This document shows, piece by piece, positions 1 through 8,330 of a stretch of DNA of 23,325 bases. The number at the start of each line of letters is the position of its first letter. Positions within the stretch are counted from its first letter, which is position 1. Source of the stretch: a virus; IMG/VR virus record IMGVR_UViG_3300029319_000466, positions 1 to 23,325 of that record; one strand, written 5' to 3'. The notes under the pieces are model-generated. The model was not told the origin of the DNA. It was given only the letters and a program-made list of their open reading frames with translations, and did not search any database. Position numbers and translations under genes: made by a program.

Positions 1-3000
1 ACCCTACGATACCCGTCATTTTTGGCCCTACAGAGATTTTTATTCCTGTTGAGGATCCTCCGTATACAACTAGTATTGTTATTCCTTGTGATCCCATAGA
101 GATACCACGGACAGATACTACGACAACTCTTTCTGGTATAGGTTTAAAGTTGGCGGGTCCTTTAATGGACGCTGCTGCTAACTGGGAGGGGGATGACGGT
201 GGCCCTACACCTACCCTAGGCCCACAAGATTTTGTTGATCAGTTCAGCGCAACCCTAATATTTGATGATGATATAATTACTTCTGAAAGACCTAGAGATC
301 ATAAAGGTAAATTGAGAATCACTGTTCCTAATGATTCAAATGCCATAGCTTTTTATCAAGCAAACCAGGAATTATTAGATGATATAAATGTTGAAGGTGG
401 ATTGAGTGTTAATTTTACGGCTGAATTTCCATCGGGGGATGAGATTAATTGGATTACTTATGATTTAAATTTTAATATTCCAATTACTTTACAGACAGGC
501 CCTCCACCAGAAGCTCAACCACCTAATATTGATTACGATGATAACGAGTTAAATATTTGGTACAATACCCCTGAGGAGATTAATCAAATAGGAGAAGTTG
601 ATCCTGTTTTTGATGGTTGGAATCTGGGAGACTATGAAATAATCCCCGAAACTGTTGAGTTCAGTATAGCTCCTCTCATAAATGACCAGTACCCTGCGGA
701 CGAAAACTTCTCTCTGGATTTAGTGACAGGAAAAATCACTTCGCAATCCACCTCATGGGCTAATGAGGAAGAAATTGCTATTGACAATAGGACAGTTACT
801 CTAACCTTTAAATGTTCACCAAAACCAGGATTTTCTGGGGAGGATAATTTATTGGTTGGGAATTTGATTGACTTAAACTTCCTAGATTATGACGAAGAAA
901 ACACTCCGACCTATGGCAACAATACGGTAACTGTATTTTTTAATGATGTAGAGGGGTCTTTAGAGTTTATCTTAGAGCCTCAAGTATGGCCTACTGGTAG
1001 TTTTGCATCTTTCATAGATGTAGATAATAATTTTCAGGCTGGCCCCGCTGCCCCAGACACAGACGACGCTCCGTTTTATGATTGGGTCGGTATTGGAGGG
1101 GAAGGAGTTTCCTATGCTACTAATGGAGAAGATGGAAGAATTAGATTTTCCTCTATCTCCACCTCTTTTAAACCGGCACCCACTAATGTTGCTATAGTCA
1201 TAGACCCACCACCTCTTTCTGATGGGTCGCCTGGTGGCCCTGGAAAAGAGGAAATAATTCCTATCAACCTACAAGATGCACAAGCCCCTTTTACCGCTAC
1301 AGGTCCTAATTCTCTTAGTAGAATTACTAATCCTAGTCTAGGAATCAGCATCAATATTCCTAACGAGTACACAGGTATTCAGGGATCAAAAAATAACCTG
1401 TTCCGCGCTTCTACATCTACTACAACTGTTTTAAAAAGAAAAGCCTTTTACACAGGCAGGGCTCGGCCTCTAAATCCACAAGATGAAGCTAAGAAAAGAG
1501 AATTTACATCCTACACGGATGGCATAACAAGTAATTCTTTTAGTTACATTAAAGGCACAACCGTTACTGATGGTGTCCCGCTGCCTGCTACCTCAAAGAT
1601 AGGAGGCCCTTTTTCGGATGTGGTTGATGAGACTGTTCGTGGCTTGGTAAGAGGTAATAAGGGCGAAGACGATGTGGCTAACTATTACTATAACTCTATC
1701 ACTGGTAAAAAAGTTATTGACAGCTTAGATCCAAAAATTAAACGGCTATTGGAAAGCTCGTTAGCTAGTAATGGTCAACCTTTGAGTGTCTCTTTGGGCT
1801 CGTTTTTATTAGATTCGTTGGTAAGAAATGAGCAGGAGTTCTTTTCTAAGGAAGATCTTTTAAGCGTGAAGAGTTGGGGTTTAAATACGACCCCTATTTC
1901 TAGAACAGAAGACGCATCTCAGGACAGAGCCACCGCTATGGATTTGGTTTTAAACCAGGCTTTGTCTATCAATCCTAATGCCTACAATATAAAAGCTAAG
2001 AATAGACTGCTGAACTGGAAGAGTTTGGCGGAGGATCTGAATAAACGCCTCGTTTATAAAACTGCTGATTCAGCCGAGTACGATATCTTCATACCAAACA
2101 ACGAGGTTGTAACGGTGGTCACATCAGACGGCACTGCACATAATCTTGAGATGCAGGATGGGGATTACTTTAATGCAAAGACAGTTGACGGCGATGACAG
2201 GCTAACAGTATTTTCCGATGTAGATATCGCTAAAGTTCTTCCAGCACGAGAGTCTTCGCAGGCAGCCTTCTTAGCAAAAGACAGATACCAACATGTTCTA
2301 GATGTAACTTCGGTGACAACTGACTTAGTGGAGTTCAACGTGGATACTACTGGGCCGAGGTTGGATTACTATTTCTTATCCTTAGATAAAAATACCATAG
2401 AAGATGTTCCTGGTGATTTCAATGATGGTGACACTCTGTTCACTAGAAAAACCAAGGCAGTTTATAATTACACAACTACAGGGATTGATGACATAGTAAA
2501 ACATAGAGCTTTTCCGTACATGTTTATTTATTTAAGGCATGATGATATGTTCTTCAATCATTTAGAGAACAGCGAAAAAGTTACATTAACACATAAAGAT
2601 ATAACATTAGACAACTTTACAAATACACCATCTGATTTGATATTAGCTAGACAGTTGCCACAGCACATTTTAATTATACCTAGTGATAGAACAGAAAATG
2701 TAATTTCACACAACAGATCGGTGTTGGCTGATTTTAATAAAAGAAGATTATATCTATCTGTCTCTCCAGCACTACAGAGCGATCCTCAAAACAAGCCTCC
2801 TTATTTGAAGTCTGAGCTTACCACGGAGGATAGCATTAATTTCGACACGGATGTGGTTAATGGTGTGGTTTATACTGAGGATATTAAATATGTTTTCGAT
2901 ACAGCAGCCGTAAATGCGATTAAGAGATACAAGACTGATAGCGAACCATTACCTAGAAAAGAGATGCCTACTACAAAGGCTTTATCAAAAATTAATGAGA

Positions 3001-3353
3001 TTAAAACAACATACTCATTAACGTCCAGAGAATCAATTGGTGTCTATGATTTATACAGTAGGTTGCATCCGTATGAATTTACGGCTTTAGGGTTAGATCA
3101 AGATACTAGTTTAAATTTTAGATCAAGACTTATGAGAAATTCTATTACAGAGGACAAGACAATAAATAAAACTTACTTTGTTCCTGTGAAAGAGATATCG
3201 AATATAAATAATGCTACTCCTACCTTGCTGTCTGAAAATCCTGATAGTCCTGTGGTTTCTGCAAGGAAGACAGAGACTTTAGATGATGTGGGCGGAGGTA
3301 TTCCCGCGCCTGAAGTAAGAATTCCAAGTGGTGCTGTGAGGAGATCCACATAA
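1..3353 (+). CDS. Large unrecognised probable virion protein, 5' end outside window
   Basis: The frame is open from base 3 with no stop, so the gene starts upstream and the visible part is about 1,116 residues. The TTG at 150 is only an internal codon and there is no start signal there. I do not recognise a family. The N-terminal half is rich in Pro, Asp, Asn and Gly with short beta-prone stretches, resembling an extended, repetitive structural protein. The C-terminal half is more globular and ends in a Pro/Ser/Arg-rich tail. I see no signal peptide, membrane segment or nucleotide-binding motif. It lies directly before the prohead genes and is separated from them by about 100 bp carrying a late-promoter-like site. 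Context and size suggest a head, neck, baseplate or fibre component; this is inference. Confidence 0.6.
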   Translation, partial: PTIPVIFGPTEIFIPVEDPPYTTSIVIPCDPIEIPRTDTTTTLSGIGLKLAGPLMDAAANWEGDDGGPTPTLGPQDFVDQFSATLIFDDDIITSERPRDHKGKLRITVPNDSNAIAFYQANQELLDDINVEGGLSVNFTAEFPSGDEINWITYDLNFNIPITLQTGPPPEAQPPNIDYDDNELNIWYNTPEEINQIGEVDPVFDGWNLGDYEIIPETVEFSIAPLINDQYPADENFSLDLVTGKITSQSTSWANEEEIAIDNRTVTLTFKCSPKPGFSGEDNLLVGNLIDLNFLDYDEENTPTYGNNTVTVFFNDVEGSLEFILEPQVWPTGSFASFIDVDNNFQAGPAAPDTDDAPFYDWVGIGGEGVSYATNGEDGRIRFSSISTSFKPAPTNVAIVIDPPPLSDGSPGGPGKEEIIPINLQDAQAPFTATGPNSLSRITNPSLGISINIPNEYTGIQGSKNNLFRASTSTTTVLKRKAFYTGRARPLNPQDEAKKREFTSYTDGITSNSFSYIKGTTVTDGVPLPATSKIGGPFSDVVDETVRGLVRGNKGEDDVANYYYNSITGKKVIDSLDPKIKRLLESSLASNGQPLSVSLGSFLLDSLVRNEQEFFSKEDLLSVKSWGLNTTPISRTEDASQDRATAMDLVLNQALSINPNAYNIKAKNRLLNWKSLAEDLNKRLVYKTADSAEYDIFIPNNEVVTVVTSDGTAHNLEMQDGDYFNAKTVDGDDRLTVFSDVDIAKVLPARESSQAAFLAKDRYQHVLDVTSVTTDLVEFNVDTTGPRLDYYFLSLDKNTIEDVPGDFNDGDTLFTRKTKAVYNYTTTGIDDIVKHRAFPYMFIYLRHDDMFFNHLENSEKVTLTHKDITLDNFTNTPSDLILARQLPQHILIIPSDRTENVISHNRSVLADFNKRRLYLSVSPALQSDPQNKPPYLKSELTTEDSINFDTDVVNGVVYTEDIKYVFDTAAVNAIKRYKTDSEPLPRKEMPTTKALSKINEIKTTYSLTSRESIGVYDLYSRLHPYEFTALGLDQDTSLNFRSRLMRNSITEDKTINKTYFVPVKEISNINNATPTLLSENPDSPVVSARKTETLDDVGGGIPAPEVRIPSGAVRRST

Positions 3354-3399
3354 CTAACCTTACAAAATGTAAAAAAAATATCATTTGGGTGAGATCAGG

Positions 3400-3453
3400 A
3401 ATAAATACTCCTAGAGGGTTTCACCCTTATTAAAATATTATTGGAGATAAAAA
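3400..3453 (+). promoter_or_regulatory. Candidate T4-type late promoter and leader of the prohead operon
   Basis: AATAAATA at 3400-3407 is followed by CTCCTAGAGG and differs from the T4 late consensus TATAAATA at one base. The same NTAAATA core, usually with TAGA about five bases later, occurs at 5732 and 10559. The leader contains a small hairpin, AGGGT-TTC-ACCCT (about 3416-3428), and ends with a GGAG Shine-Dalgarno about 8 nt before the ATG at 3454. Promoter function is inferred from the motif, its position and the gp55-like factor encoded in this window. Confidence 0.5.
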
Positions 3454-3942
3454 ATGAATTTTAATCAAAACGTAGATAGAGATGTAGTTGACGCTATTCT
3501 CGAAAGCTCTTTATGGAACAAGGCTAACATCAAAGTCCAGGAAAGAGAGCAGTTAGCAGAGTCTACTCAAGAAGAGGGCGAAATCACTGAAATTCCTGAG
3601 TACGCTGAAGACACCGCAAACAAGTATGAGGAGCCCACTGACATTGAGGAGCAGGAGTCTGACGAGGAATCAGAGACTTTCACTCTTGACGATCTTCAGT
3701 TCGTTCTTGACAACCTTGAGGACGAGGATCTCATGGAGCACGCTCTTAATATGCTTGAGGTTTTCGATGTTGCTTATGAAACTCTTAACGAAGGCGAAGA
3801 GCTTGACGAAGAGGATGCCGAACACGACGAAGAGGATGAAGATTCTCTTGACGAAATGTACGGGAAGATGGAGCACAAGAAGAAAAAGAAGAAAGATGAC
3901 GAGAAGATGCATGGCAAAATGCACGGCAAAAACGGGAAGTGA
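3454..3942 (+). CDS. Acidic prohead-core-like protein
   Basis: This 162-aa protein has a strong GGAG ribosome-binding site. Residues about 40-135 are dominated by Asp and Glu, and the C-terminus switches abruptly to a Lys run followed by a repeated MHGK. In T4 the small acidic core proteins gp67 and gp68 sit just before gp21, and this gene occupies the equivalent place. It contains ITE and IPE tripeptides (about residues 44-49) that fit the (I/L)xE cleavage preference of T4 gp21, so it may be a protease substrate inside the prohead. The assignment rests on composition and position, because similarity in such low-complexity proteins is not decisive. Its end overlaps the next gene by 4 nt (ATGA-type junction at about 3939). 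Confidence 0.55.
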   Translation: MNFNQNVDRDVVDAILESSLWNKANIKVQEREQLAESTQEEGEITEIPEYAEDTANKYEEPTDIEEQESDEESETFTLDDLQFVLDNLEDEDLMEHALNMLEVFDVAYETLNEGEELDEEDAEHDEEDEDSLDEMYGKMEHKKKKKKDDEKMHGKMHGKNGK

Positions 3943-4433
3943 GCATGAACGAGCTAGATATAGCAAGTTTTGCAGAATCCCTCGTCACTGAAGAGGTAAC
4001 TAAGGGGAAACCTGTGCAGTTCGCTGCTGCACAGGCCCCTGATGCCCCTGATATTTCGGAAGTAGAAGTTGGACACGATTTTGCCGCTCAGGTCTTGTCC
4101 GAAGGTAATTGGGCTAAGGCTGAAATTGATGTTAAAGAAATTCCTAGCCCTTCCCCTGCTCCTAAGCAGAGAGTAGAGCCTTTAGCCTCAATAAATGAGC
4201 AAGATGTCTACAAAAGGCATCTAGTAAAAGAATACAAGAAAAAAGTTCAAGATCTACAAGAATTAGTAGGTCTCATGGAGGAGGCAGGTGTGCTTGAGGA
4301 GTCCGTAGGGACTACCGTGGGTATGATAGGAACATCAATGGTTGGGTCGAATACCAAGCCTGTAGATCCCTTCAAGAAGAAAAAACGTAAAACCAATGTC
4401 GCTAGTAGACTTAATAGAAGAGGGCAAAAGTAG
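3939..4433 (+). CDS. Probable prohead core / head assembly protein
   Basis: This 164-aa protein is translationally coupled to the preceding acidic gene by a 4-nt overlap. It has an acidic, Ala/Pro-rich N-terminal half, a charged helical stretch around residues 85-120 (KEYKKKVQDLQELVGLMEE) that could form a coiled coil, a Gly/Met-rich segment, and a very basic C-terminus (FKKKKRK followed by RLNRRGQK). An acidic body with a basic tail is common in internal head and scaffold components. It lies in the gp67/gp68 position before the protease. I do not recognise a specific family; the role is inferred from position. Confidence 0.5.
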   Translation: MSMNELDIASFAESLVTEEVTKGKPVQFAAAQAPDAPDISEVEVGHDFAAQVLSEGNWAKAEIDVKEIPSPSPAPKQRVEPLASINEQDVYKRHLVKEYKKKVQDLQELVGLMEEAGVLEESVGTTVGMIGTSMVGSNTKPVDPFKKKKRKTNVASRLNRRGQK

Positions 4434-4767
4434 ACCTAAGAGTCGTGGTGATTACCACACCTTAAAGGATGGTGTTGTAAGTGCCAAAAAGTCTAAGGTT
4501 AAAAACTATCCAAGTATTAAGGTAGCTCTTAGGCGGGGATATCCTGGGCAGATCTTTTCTACTAAGGGTGCAGCGAGATTGTATGTAATCAGTAAAGCGG
4601 GTTGGGGTAAGAAAAGTTCAGGTAAAATTGCAAAGGGGTTCACACCTGGATCATCAACCCCCTCAGCAAAGTGGGACAGCATTAAAGGTCACGCGGTGCG
4701 AACCATGAAAAAACACGGGAAGCAAAGGTCCCGAAAATTTGAAAAGTATAAGGTAGACAAAAAATGA
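4396..4767 (+). CDS. Small basic protein of the prohead block
   Basis: This 123-aa protein is strongly basic throughout (many Lys and Arg, plus Gly and Ser) and has no clear membrane segment. It starts inside the preceding gene in another frame, overlapping it by 38 nt, and ends in a 4-nt ATGA overlap with the protease gene, so its translation is probably coupled on both sides. Residues about 38-70 (beginning SIKVALRRGYPGQ) look like a small folded unit; the rest looks disordered. A basic protein next to acidic core proteins could bind DNA or the acidic scaffold inside the prohead, but that is inference. It has no recognised family. Confidence 0.55.
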   Translation: MSLVDLIEEGKSRPKSRGDYHTLKDGVVSAKKSKVKNYPSIKVALRRGYPGQIFSTKGAARLYVISKAGWGKKSSGKIAKGFTPGSSTPSAKWDSIKGHAVRTMKKHGKQRSRKFEKYKVDKK

Positions 4768-5714
4768 TTTTAACAGACACTTTCATTGTAGAGAGAGCAG
4801 AATTAATTACAGAGCAGAGAGGCGGAAAGAAGACTCAAATCTTAAGAGGCGTTTTCGGTCGTTGCGATGAGAAAAACAATAATGGTAGAATTTACTCTAA
4901 GCCCATTTTATCCAGAGAGGTAAAGAAAATTGCTGAGGCAATGGGTGAGCGTAGATTATTAGGTGAGTTAGATCACCCCTCCCATGATTCCGTAAAGCTT
5001 AGTAATGTATCTCACCTCATTACCAACCTTGATTTCAATGGAAACGAGCTAATTGGAGAGTGTGAGTTGTTGGATACTCCTGCTGGTAAGGTCGCTCAGG
5101 CTCTTATTGAGGGCGGTGTTAAAGTAGGTATTTCTTCAAGAGGTATGGGTACTTTATCGGAGCAAGCCGATGGCACAAAGCATGTTAACGAGGATTTCAA
5201 GTTAGTTACCTTTGACCTTGTAGCAGACCCTTCAACTCGTGGCGCATTCCCTGGCTTAACTGAGTCTACCCAGTCAGAGCTTGTGGAGGAGATTGTTGCT
5301 GATACTCTCAACAAAGCCGCCAAGGAGAAAGTTTTTACCACATTACTAAAGGACAAGCTTCGTGAGAATCTAGAGATTAATCAGAAGCCAGCCCCTGCAA
5401 AAAGCGTGAAGAAATTGCAGAAGGAGGCTGACCCCAAGCCTGAAAAGCCCACAGTAGAAGAGCCTTTTAAGAATTGGGAGTACTTCTACGGCGCTTACAC
5501 TGGTAAGCCTAGACTCGTTAAGTCTCGGTCCTATAATGATTTTGACACAGTAACTGCTCCCGCTGAAGTTACTGAGAACAAATTTTCCTTCTTGAAGGGT
5601 GTTCTTAGTGAGAATATCCAAAAAGGTTATGGTGCTGACGCACCTCCCTATTCAAAGGCAGCAAAAAAAATAGCCGCCAAGATTAAGAAAGGTAAAAAAT
5701 CTAGAAAAAAATAG
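4764..5714 (+). CDS. gp21: Prohead core serine protease, gp21-like
   Basis: This protease is expected to cut the scaffold, core and capsid proteins during head maturation. Residues 1-165 match the phage prohead protease fold. GELDHP gives the likely catalytic His at residue 71. GISSRG (122-127) gives the likely catalytic Ser (124 or 125). FDLVADPS (150-157) provides the downstream conserved block with Asp. At 316 aa it is about 100 residues longer than T4 gp21. The extra part includes a Lys/Pro/Glu linker (about 200-230), a segment with Trp and Tyr (about 235-280) and a Lys-rich end. It lies immediately upstream of scaffold and capsid genes, as in T4. The ATG at 4764 overlaps the previous stop (ATGA). 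Confidence 0.9.
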   Translation: MILTDTFIVERAELITEQRGGKKTQILRGVFGRCDEKNNNGRIYSKPILSREVKKIAEAMGERRLLGELDHPSHDSVKLSNVSHLITNLDFNGNELIGECELLDTPAGKVAQALIEGGVKVGISSRGMGTLSEQADGTKHVNEDFKLVTFDLVADPSTRGAFPGLTESTQSELVEEIVADTLNKAAKEKVFTTLLKDKLRENLEINQKPAPAKSVKKLQKEADPKPEKPTVEEPFKNWEYFYGAYTGKPRLVKSRSYNDFDTVTAPAEVTENKFSFLKGVLSENIQKGYGADAPPYSKAAKKIAAKIKKGKKSRKK

Positions 5715-5731
5715 CCTCTTTTTTCGAGGGG

Positions 5732-5761
5732 TGTAAATACTTATAGACACGGAGTTTAATC
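5732..5761 (+). promoter_or_regulatory. Candidate T4-type late promoter for scaffold and capsid genes
   Basis: TGTAAATA at 5732-5739 is followed by CTTATAGACA, matching the NTAAATA-Y-NNN-TAGA pattern seen at 3400 and resembling T4 late TATAAATA. A CGGAG Shine-Dalgarno follows about 8 nt before the scaffold ATG. No similar site precedes the capsid gene, so the two genes probably share this promoter. Function is inferred. Confidence 0.5.
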
Positions 5762-6388
5762 ATGAGTAAATTTGATGACATTTCCCAACTTCTCCCTGAG
5801 GGTCTTTCAGAGGAGACGGTTTCAGAGATCGCTACCCTTGTTAGCGAGGTAATCTCTGAAGAGGTGGAAAACAAAGTAAAAGATTTAGAAAATAAAGTCC
5901 ATGGATTTCTTCGCATGAAAATTGACGAAGTTAAAGACCATGCACTTGCTGAACTAGAGCAGGAGAATGAGACCTACAAGAACGCTAAAATCTTTGAGTC
6001 TCTTAAAGCCTTAATGGCCCTAGAGCTTAACGCTGAGGATGAGGATAATGCTATTACTCAGACCCGCAATGAGTTCGAAGAGGTCCAGGAGGAGAACAAT
6101 GTTCTTGTTCGTGAGTTAAATAACGCACTCTCTGAGTGCTCAAAAATGGAGAATACCTTAAGAGTCCTTTCTGAGAAAGTTAATATTCTTGAGGGTGAAA
6201 AGTACGATCTCCAAGAGGAAGTCATGTCTCTTGAAGAATCTGCGAAGCTGCCCTTCGAAAGTAATGAGAAGGCAGTTGTTATTTCCGAACAAGTTGAAGA
6301 AGAGGAAATAACAAAAAATGTTGAACCTCATGTTGGTAATGAGTTCCTCAACGAAGAAATGATGGCTTTTATGCCTTTTAAAAAATAA
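5762..6388 (+). CDS. gp22: Prohead scaffold protein, gp22-like
   Basis: This 208-aa protein is highly charged, Glu- and Leu-rich and almost entirely helical. Long heptad-like stretches run over about residues 20-80 and 95-165, as expected for the T4-type scaffold that forms the prohead core and is degraded by gp21. It ends in a short hydrophobic-basic tail (MMAFMPFKK). In scaffolds such a terminal helix often contacts the shell, which would fit here. It lies between protease and major capsid genes in the order 21-22-23. Several LxE/IxE tripeptides could be protease sites. Primary-sequence similarity is weak, as usual for scaffolds; synteny makes the call strong. Confidence 0.85.
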   Translation: MSKFDDISQLLPEGLSEETVSEIATLVSEVISEEVENKVKDLENKVHGFLRMKIDEVKDHALAELEQENETYKNAKIFESLKALMALELNAEDEDNAITQTRNEFEEVQEENNVLVRELNNALSECSKMENTLRVLSEKVNILEGEKYDLQEEVMSLEESAKLPFESNEKAVVISEQVEEEEITKNVEPHVGNEFLNEEMMAFMPFKK

Positions 6389-6407
6389 TTAATGGAGATT
6401 AAAAATT

Positions 6408-8048
6408 ATGGAAAATGTTGATATCAATGGCAGTGTTGCCAATGAAACAGTAGAAAAGTGGTCTCCTGTATTAGAAGGAATAGAAAGCGAGTATCAGAGG
6501 CGGGTAACTGCTCAACTTTTAGAAAACCAGGCCAAGGCAATCATCTCGGACAAGCTTCGTGAGGATATCACTGCCGATATCGGTGGTACTAACACCGTTG
6601 GTCGTATGGGTACTTTCCAAAAGTTCGCATTCCCCCTTGTACGCCGCGTCTATCCTGAGCTAATCGCCAACAACATCGTTGGGGTTCAGCCTATGCAGGG
6701 TCCAGTTTCACAAATCTTCTATCTTGGTAACTCAAGAAGAGATGGCTTCGGTGATGACAGCAGTGCAGGTACTCAAACCGTGTACAGCATGTTTAACCTT
6801 ACCTACAGAGGTCTTGTTGCTGATCCCATCGCAACAGGCGGCAACCTAGACCTTGATGGTGCTGGTGCTAACGGCCAAGGCGTTGACGTTTCAAGCATCA
6901 TGGGCGACGGTTCAGGTGCCCCACAAGACACCGTTGGAGGTCAGATCGCTAACTTCCCCAACCCCGTTCAGGGTTCTCGCCTCGGCGCTGGTCCCGCTTC
7001 GTTGATGGGCTTTAGTGTTTCCGCTGGTGAGCGTCTTTCTGGTTCTGGTATCCCTGAGATGCTTTTCCAGATCGAGCAGCAGCCCGTTGCTGCCCGTACC
7101 CGTAAGATGAGAGCCCTTTGGACTCTTGAAGCTTCACAGGACCTTCGTGCATATCACAACCTCGACCTTGAGCAGGAGCTTACCGACCTTCTTGGTAAGG
7201 AGCTTCGTCTTGAGATCGACCGTGAGATCATTGAAGATGTTCGGATGCTTGCTTATGGTGTCGGCAAAGCTGGGGGCGCATCGTTTGATGCTGAGTGGCA
7301 GAGAGATACTGTTAACCAGGCCATGAACGGTGCAAACGGAACTAACCTTAGCTTCCAGCCCGACTTCACTGGTGCAAGTTCTTTCCAGTATGACGCCGCT
7401 TCTCAAAACATTAACAGTGTTGATAGCGGTAACGAAGGTACTGCCAACAGCGACGCCGCAGCAGGCACTACTTCTTACGATAACGTCTTCCTTTTAGACT
7501 TCTCTAGCTCTGCTCTTGATTTCGCACCTCAGCATGTCGGTCACGTTTATGCAAACCTTATGGCTCTTTGCCAGAGAGTTGCAACTGACATCTACAGAAC
7601 TACCTTGCGTGGTCCTGGTAACTTTATGGTCACTTCTCCCACCGTTGCTGCAATGCTTCACGCTGCCGCAAAGATGGAAGGTGGTGTCCAGCAGGTTGAC
7701 GGTCCTACCAACATGACTGGTGCTCGTGTTGAGTACAAGGGTAAGTTGGCTGGTCAGTTCGACCTCTATGTTGATCCCATGTATCCTGAGGACGAGATCC
7801 TTATCGGTTATAAGGGTGCCAATGCTATGGATAGCGGCTATGTTTACTGCCCCTACATTCCATTGCAGCAGACACCAACCATCACCGATCCTGAGACTTT
7901 CCAGCCCAGGAAGGGTATCATCACCCGTTACGGTAAGGCCGCAGTCGCCCCCGCGTCTAGATTCTACAGAATCATCAGACTCGTCGGCCCAACTGCCAAC
8001 TACCTCTTCACACCATTCGTACAGGTGAAGAACAACGGCTACGTCTAA
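6408..8048 (+). CDS. gp23: Major capsid protein, gp23-like
   Basis: This 546-aa protein forms the hexamers of the T4-type head. Diagnostic stretches include ARTRKMRALWTLEASQDLRAY (about 228-248) with the following Asp/Glu/Leu helix ending in LRLEIDREI, the block FMVTSPTVAAML in the last third, and the C-terminal block with YVYCPYIPLQQTPT and RKGIITRYGK. A leading region of about 60 residues is probably removed by gp21. The gene has a GGAG site before ATG. Unlike most neighbours it strongly prefers C-ending codons (AAC, GAC, TTC, CTT/CTC), consistent with very high expression. A long antisense open frame inside it is a by-product of that bias. No separate gp24-like vertex gene follows. Confidence 0.96.
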   Translation: MENVDINGSVANETVEKWSPVLEGIESEYQRRVTAQLLENQAKAIISDKLREDITADIGGTNTVGRMGTFQKFAFPLVRRVYPELIANNIVGVQPMQGPVSQIFYLGNSRRDGFGDDSSAGTQTVYSMFNLTYRGLVADPIATGGNLDLDGAGANGQGVDVSSIMGDGSGAPQDTVGGQIANFPNPVQGSRLGAGPASLMGFSVSAGERLSGSGIPEMLFQIEQQPVAARTRKMRALWTLEASQDLRAYHNLDLEQELTDLLGKELRLEIDREIIEDVRMLAYGVGKAGGASFDAEWQRDTVNQAMNGANGTNLSFQPDFTGASSFQYDAASQNINSVDSGNEGTANSDAAAGTTSYDNVFLLDFSSSALDFAPQHVGHVYANLMALCQRVATDIYRTTLRGPGNFMVTSPTVAAMLHAAAKMEGGVQQVDGPTNMTGARVEYKGKLAGQFDLYVDPMYPEDEILIGYKGANAMDSGYVYCPYIPLQQTPTITDPETFQPRKGIITRYGKAAVAPASRFYRIIRLVGPTANYLFTPFVQVKNNGYV

Positions 8049-8080
8049 GAGTTTGTAGGCTAGTCCTACTGATAGTAAAA

Positions 8081-8118
8081 AAGGGTGGGGGAGAATATCC
8101 CTCACCCTTCTTTCTTTA
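8081..8118 (+). terminator. Rho-independent terminator after major capsid gene
   Basis: A 12-bp stem (8081-8092 with 8098-8109, AAGGGTGGGGGA pairing to TCCCTCACCCTT with one G-T wobble) encloses a 5-nt loop and is followed by a T-rich run. It ends the scaffold/capsid transcript 33 nt after the stop codon. Confidence 0.85.
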
Positions 8119-8123
8119 TAGAC

Positions 8124-8143
8124 TATATATAAATGTATAAATA
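8124..8143 (+). promoter_or_regulatory. AT-rich promoter-like region with a perfect TATAAATA at the start of a small gene
   Basis: TATATATAAATG spans the putative start codon at 8133. An exact T4 late consensus TATAAATA follows at 8136-8143. If the latter is the promoter, transcription would begin near 8150, inside the first codons of the annotated gene, and the protein would have to start at the next in-frame ATG (8166). It is the first promoter-like signal after the capsid terminator and would serve the neck genes. Function is inferred. Confidence 0.4.
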
Positions 8144-8330
8144 TCAGAGTAAATGTAAGTTCAGAATGCTAACTACTATAGGGGACCAAATTTTAGAAAT
8201 TCGTCCTAAACAAATCATAGAGCTTAGTGAAAAGGTAGAAAACGATTACTTGGTTTTAATCGAAGAAGCGCAGACTAAGCCAAAAAAAGGGAGACCTAAA
8301 AAAGTAAAAAATGAAGAACTACCAAAATGA
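8133..8330 (+). CDS. Small conserved-looking protein between capsid and neck genes
   Basis: This 65-aa protein has a compact N-terminal part (residues 8-45, containing QILEIRPKQIIELSEKV) followed by a Lys/Pro/Gly-rich basic tail (KPKKGRPKKVK). Small proteins of this layout occur next to capsid genes in marine T4-like phages, from memory, but the function is not known to me. The start is uncertain: the ATG at 8133 has no Shine-Dalgarno, and a perfect late-promoter motif lies just inside it, so the ATG at 8166 (54 aa) is an alternative. The 3' end overlaps the neck gene by 20 nt, so the two are probably translated together. Confidence 0.6.
   Translation: MYKYQSKCKFRMLTTIGDQILEIRPKQIIELSEKVENDYLVLIEEAQTKPKKGRPKKVKNEELPK

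Noticed and set aside
150-152. TTG at 150 as the start of the first gene
   Set aside because: The frame is open to the window edge and there is no Shine-Dalgarno; the gene simply begins outside the window.
3626-3991. 121-codon + frame and two - strand frames within the prohead-core genes
   Set aside because: They are by-products of the Glu/Asp/Lys-rich coding sequence; composition is Arg/Leu/Thr noise.
5713-5731. CCTC-GAGG hairpin after the protease gene as a terminator
   Set aside because: The stem is only 4 bp and the T run is in the loop, not after the stem.
7494-8105. 203-codon open frame antisense to the major capsid gene
   Set aside because: It lies wholly opposite the capsid gene, whose C-biased codons suppress stops on the other strand; it has no ribosome-binding site and no recognisable protein pattern.
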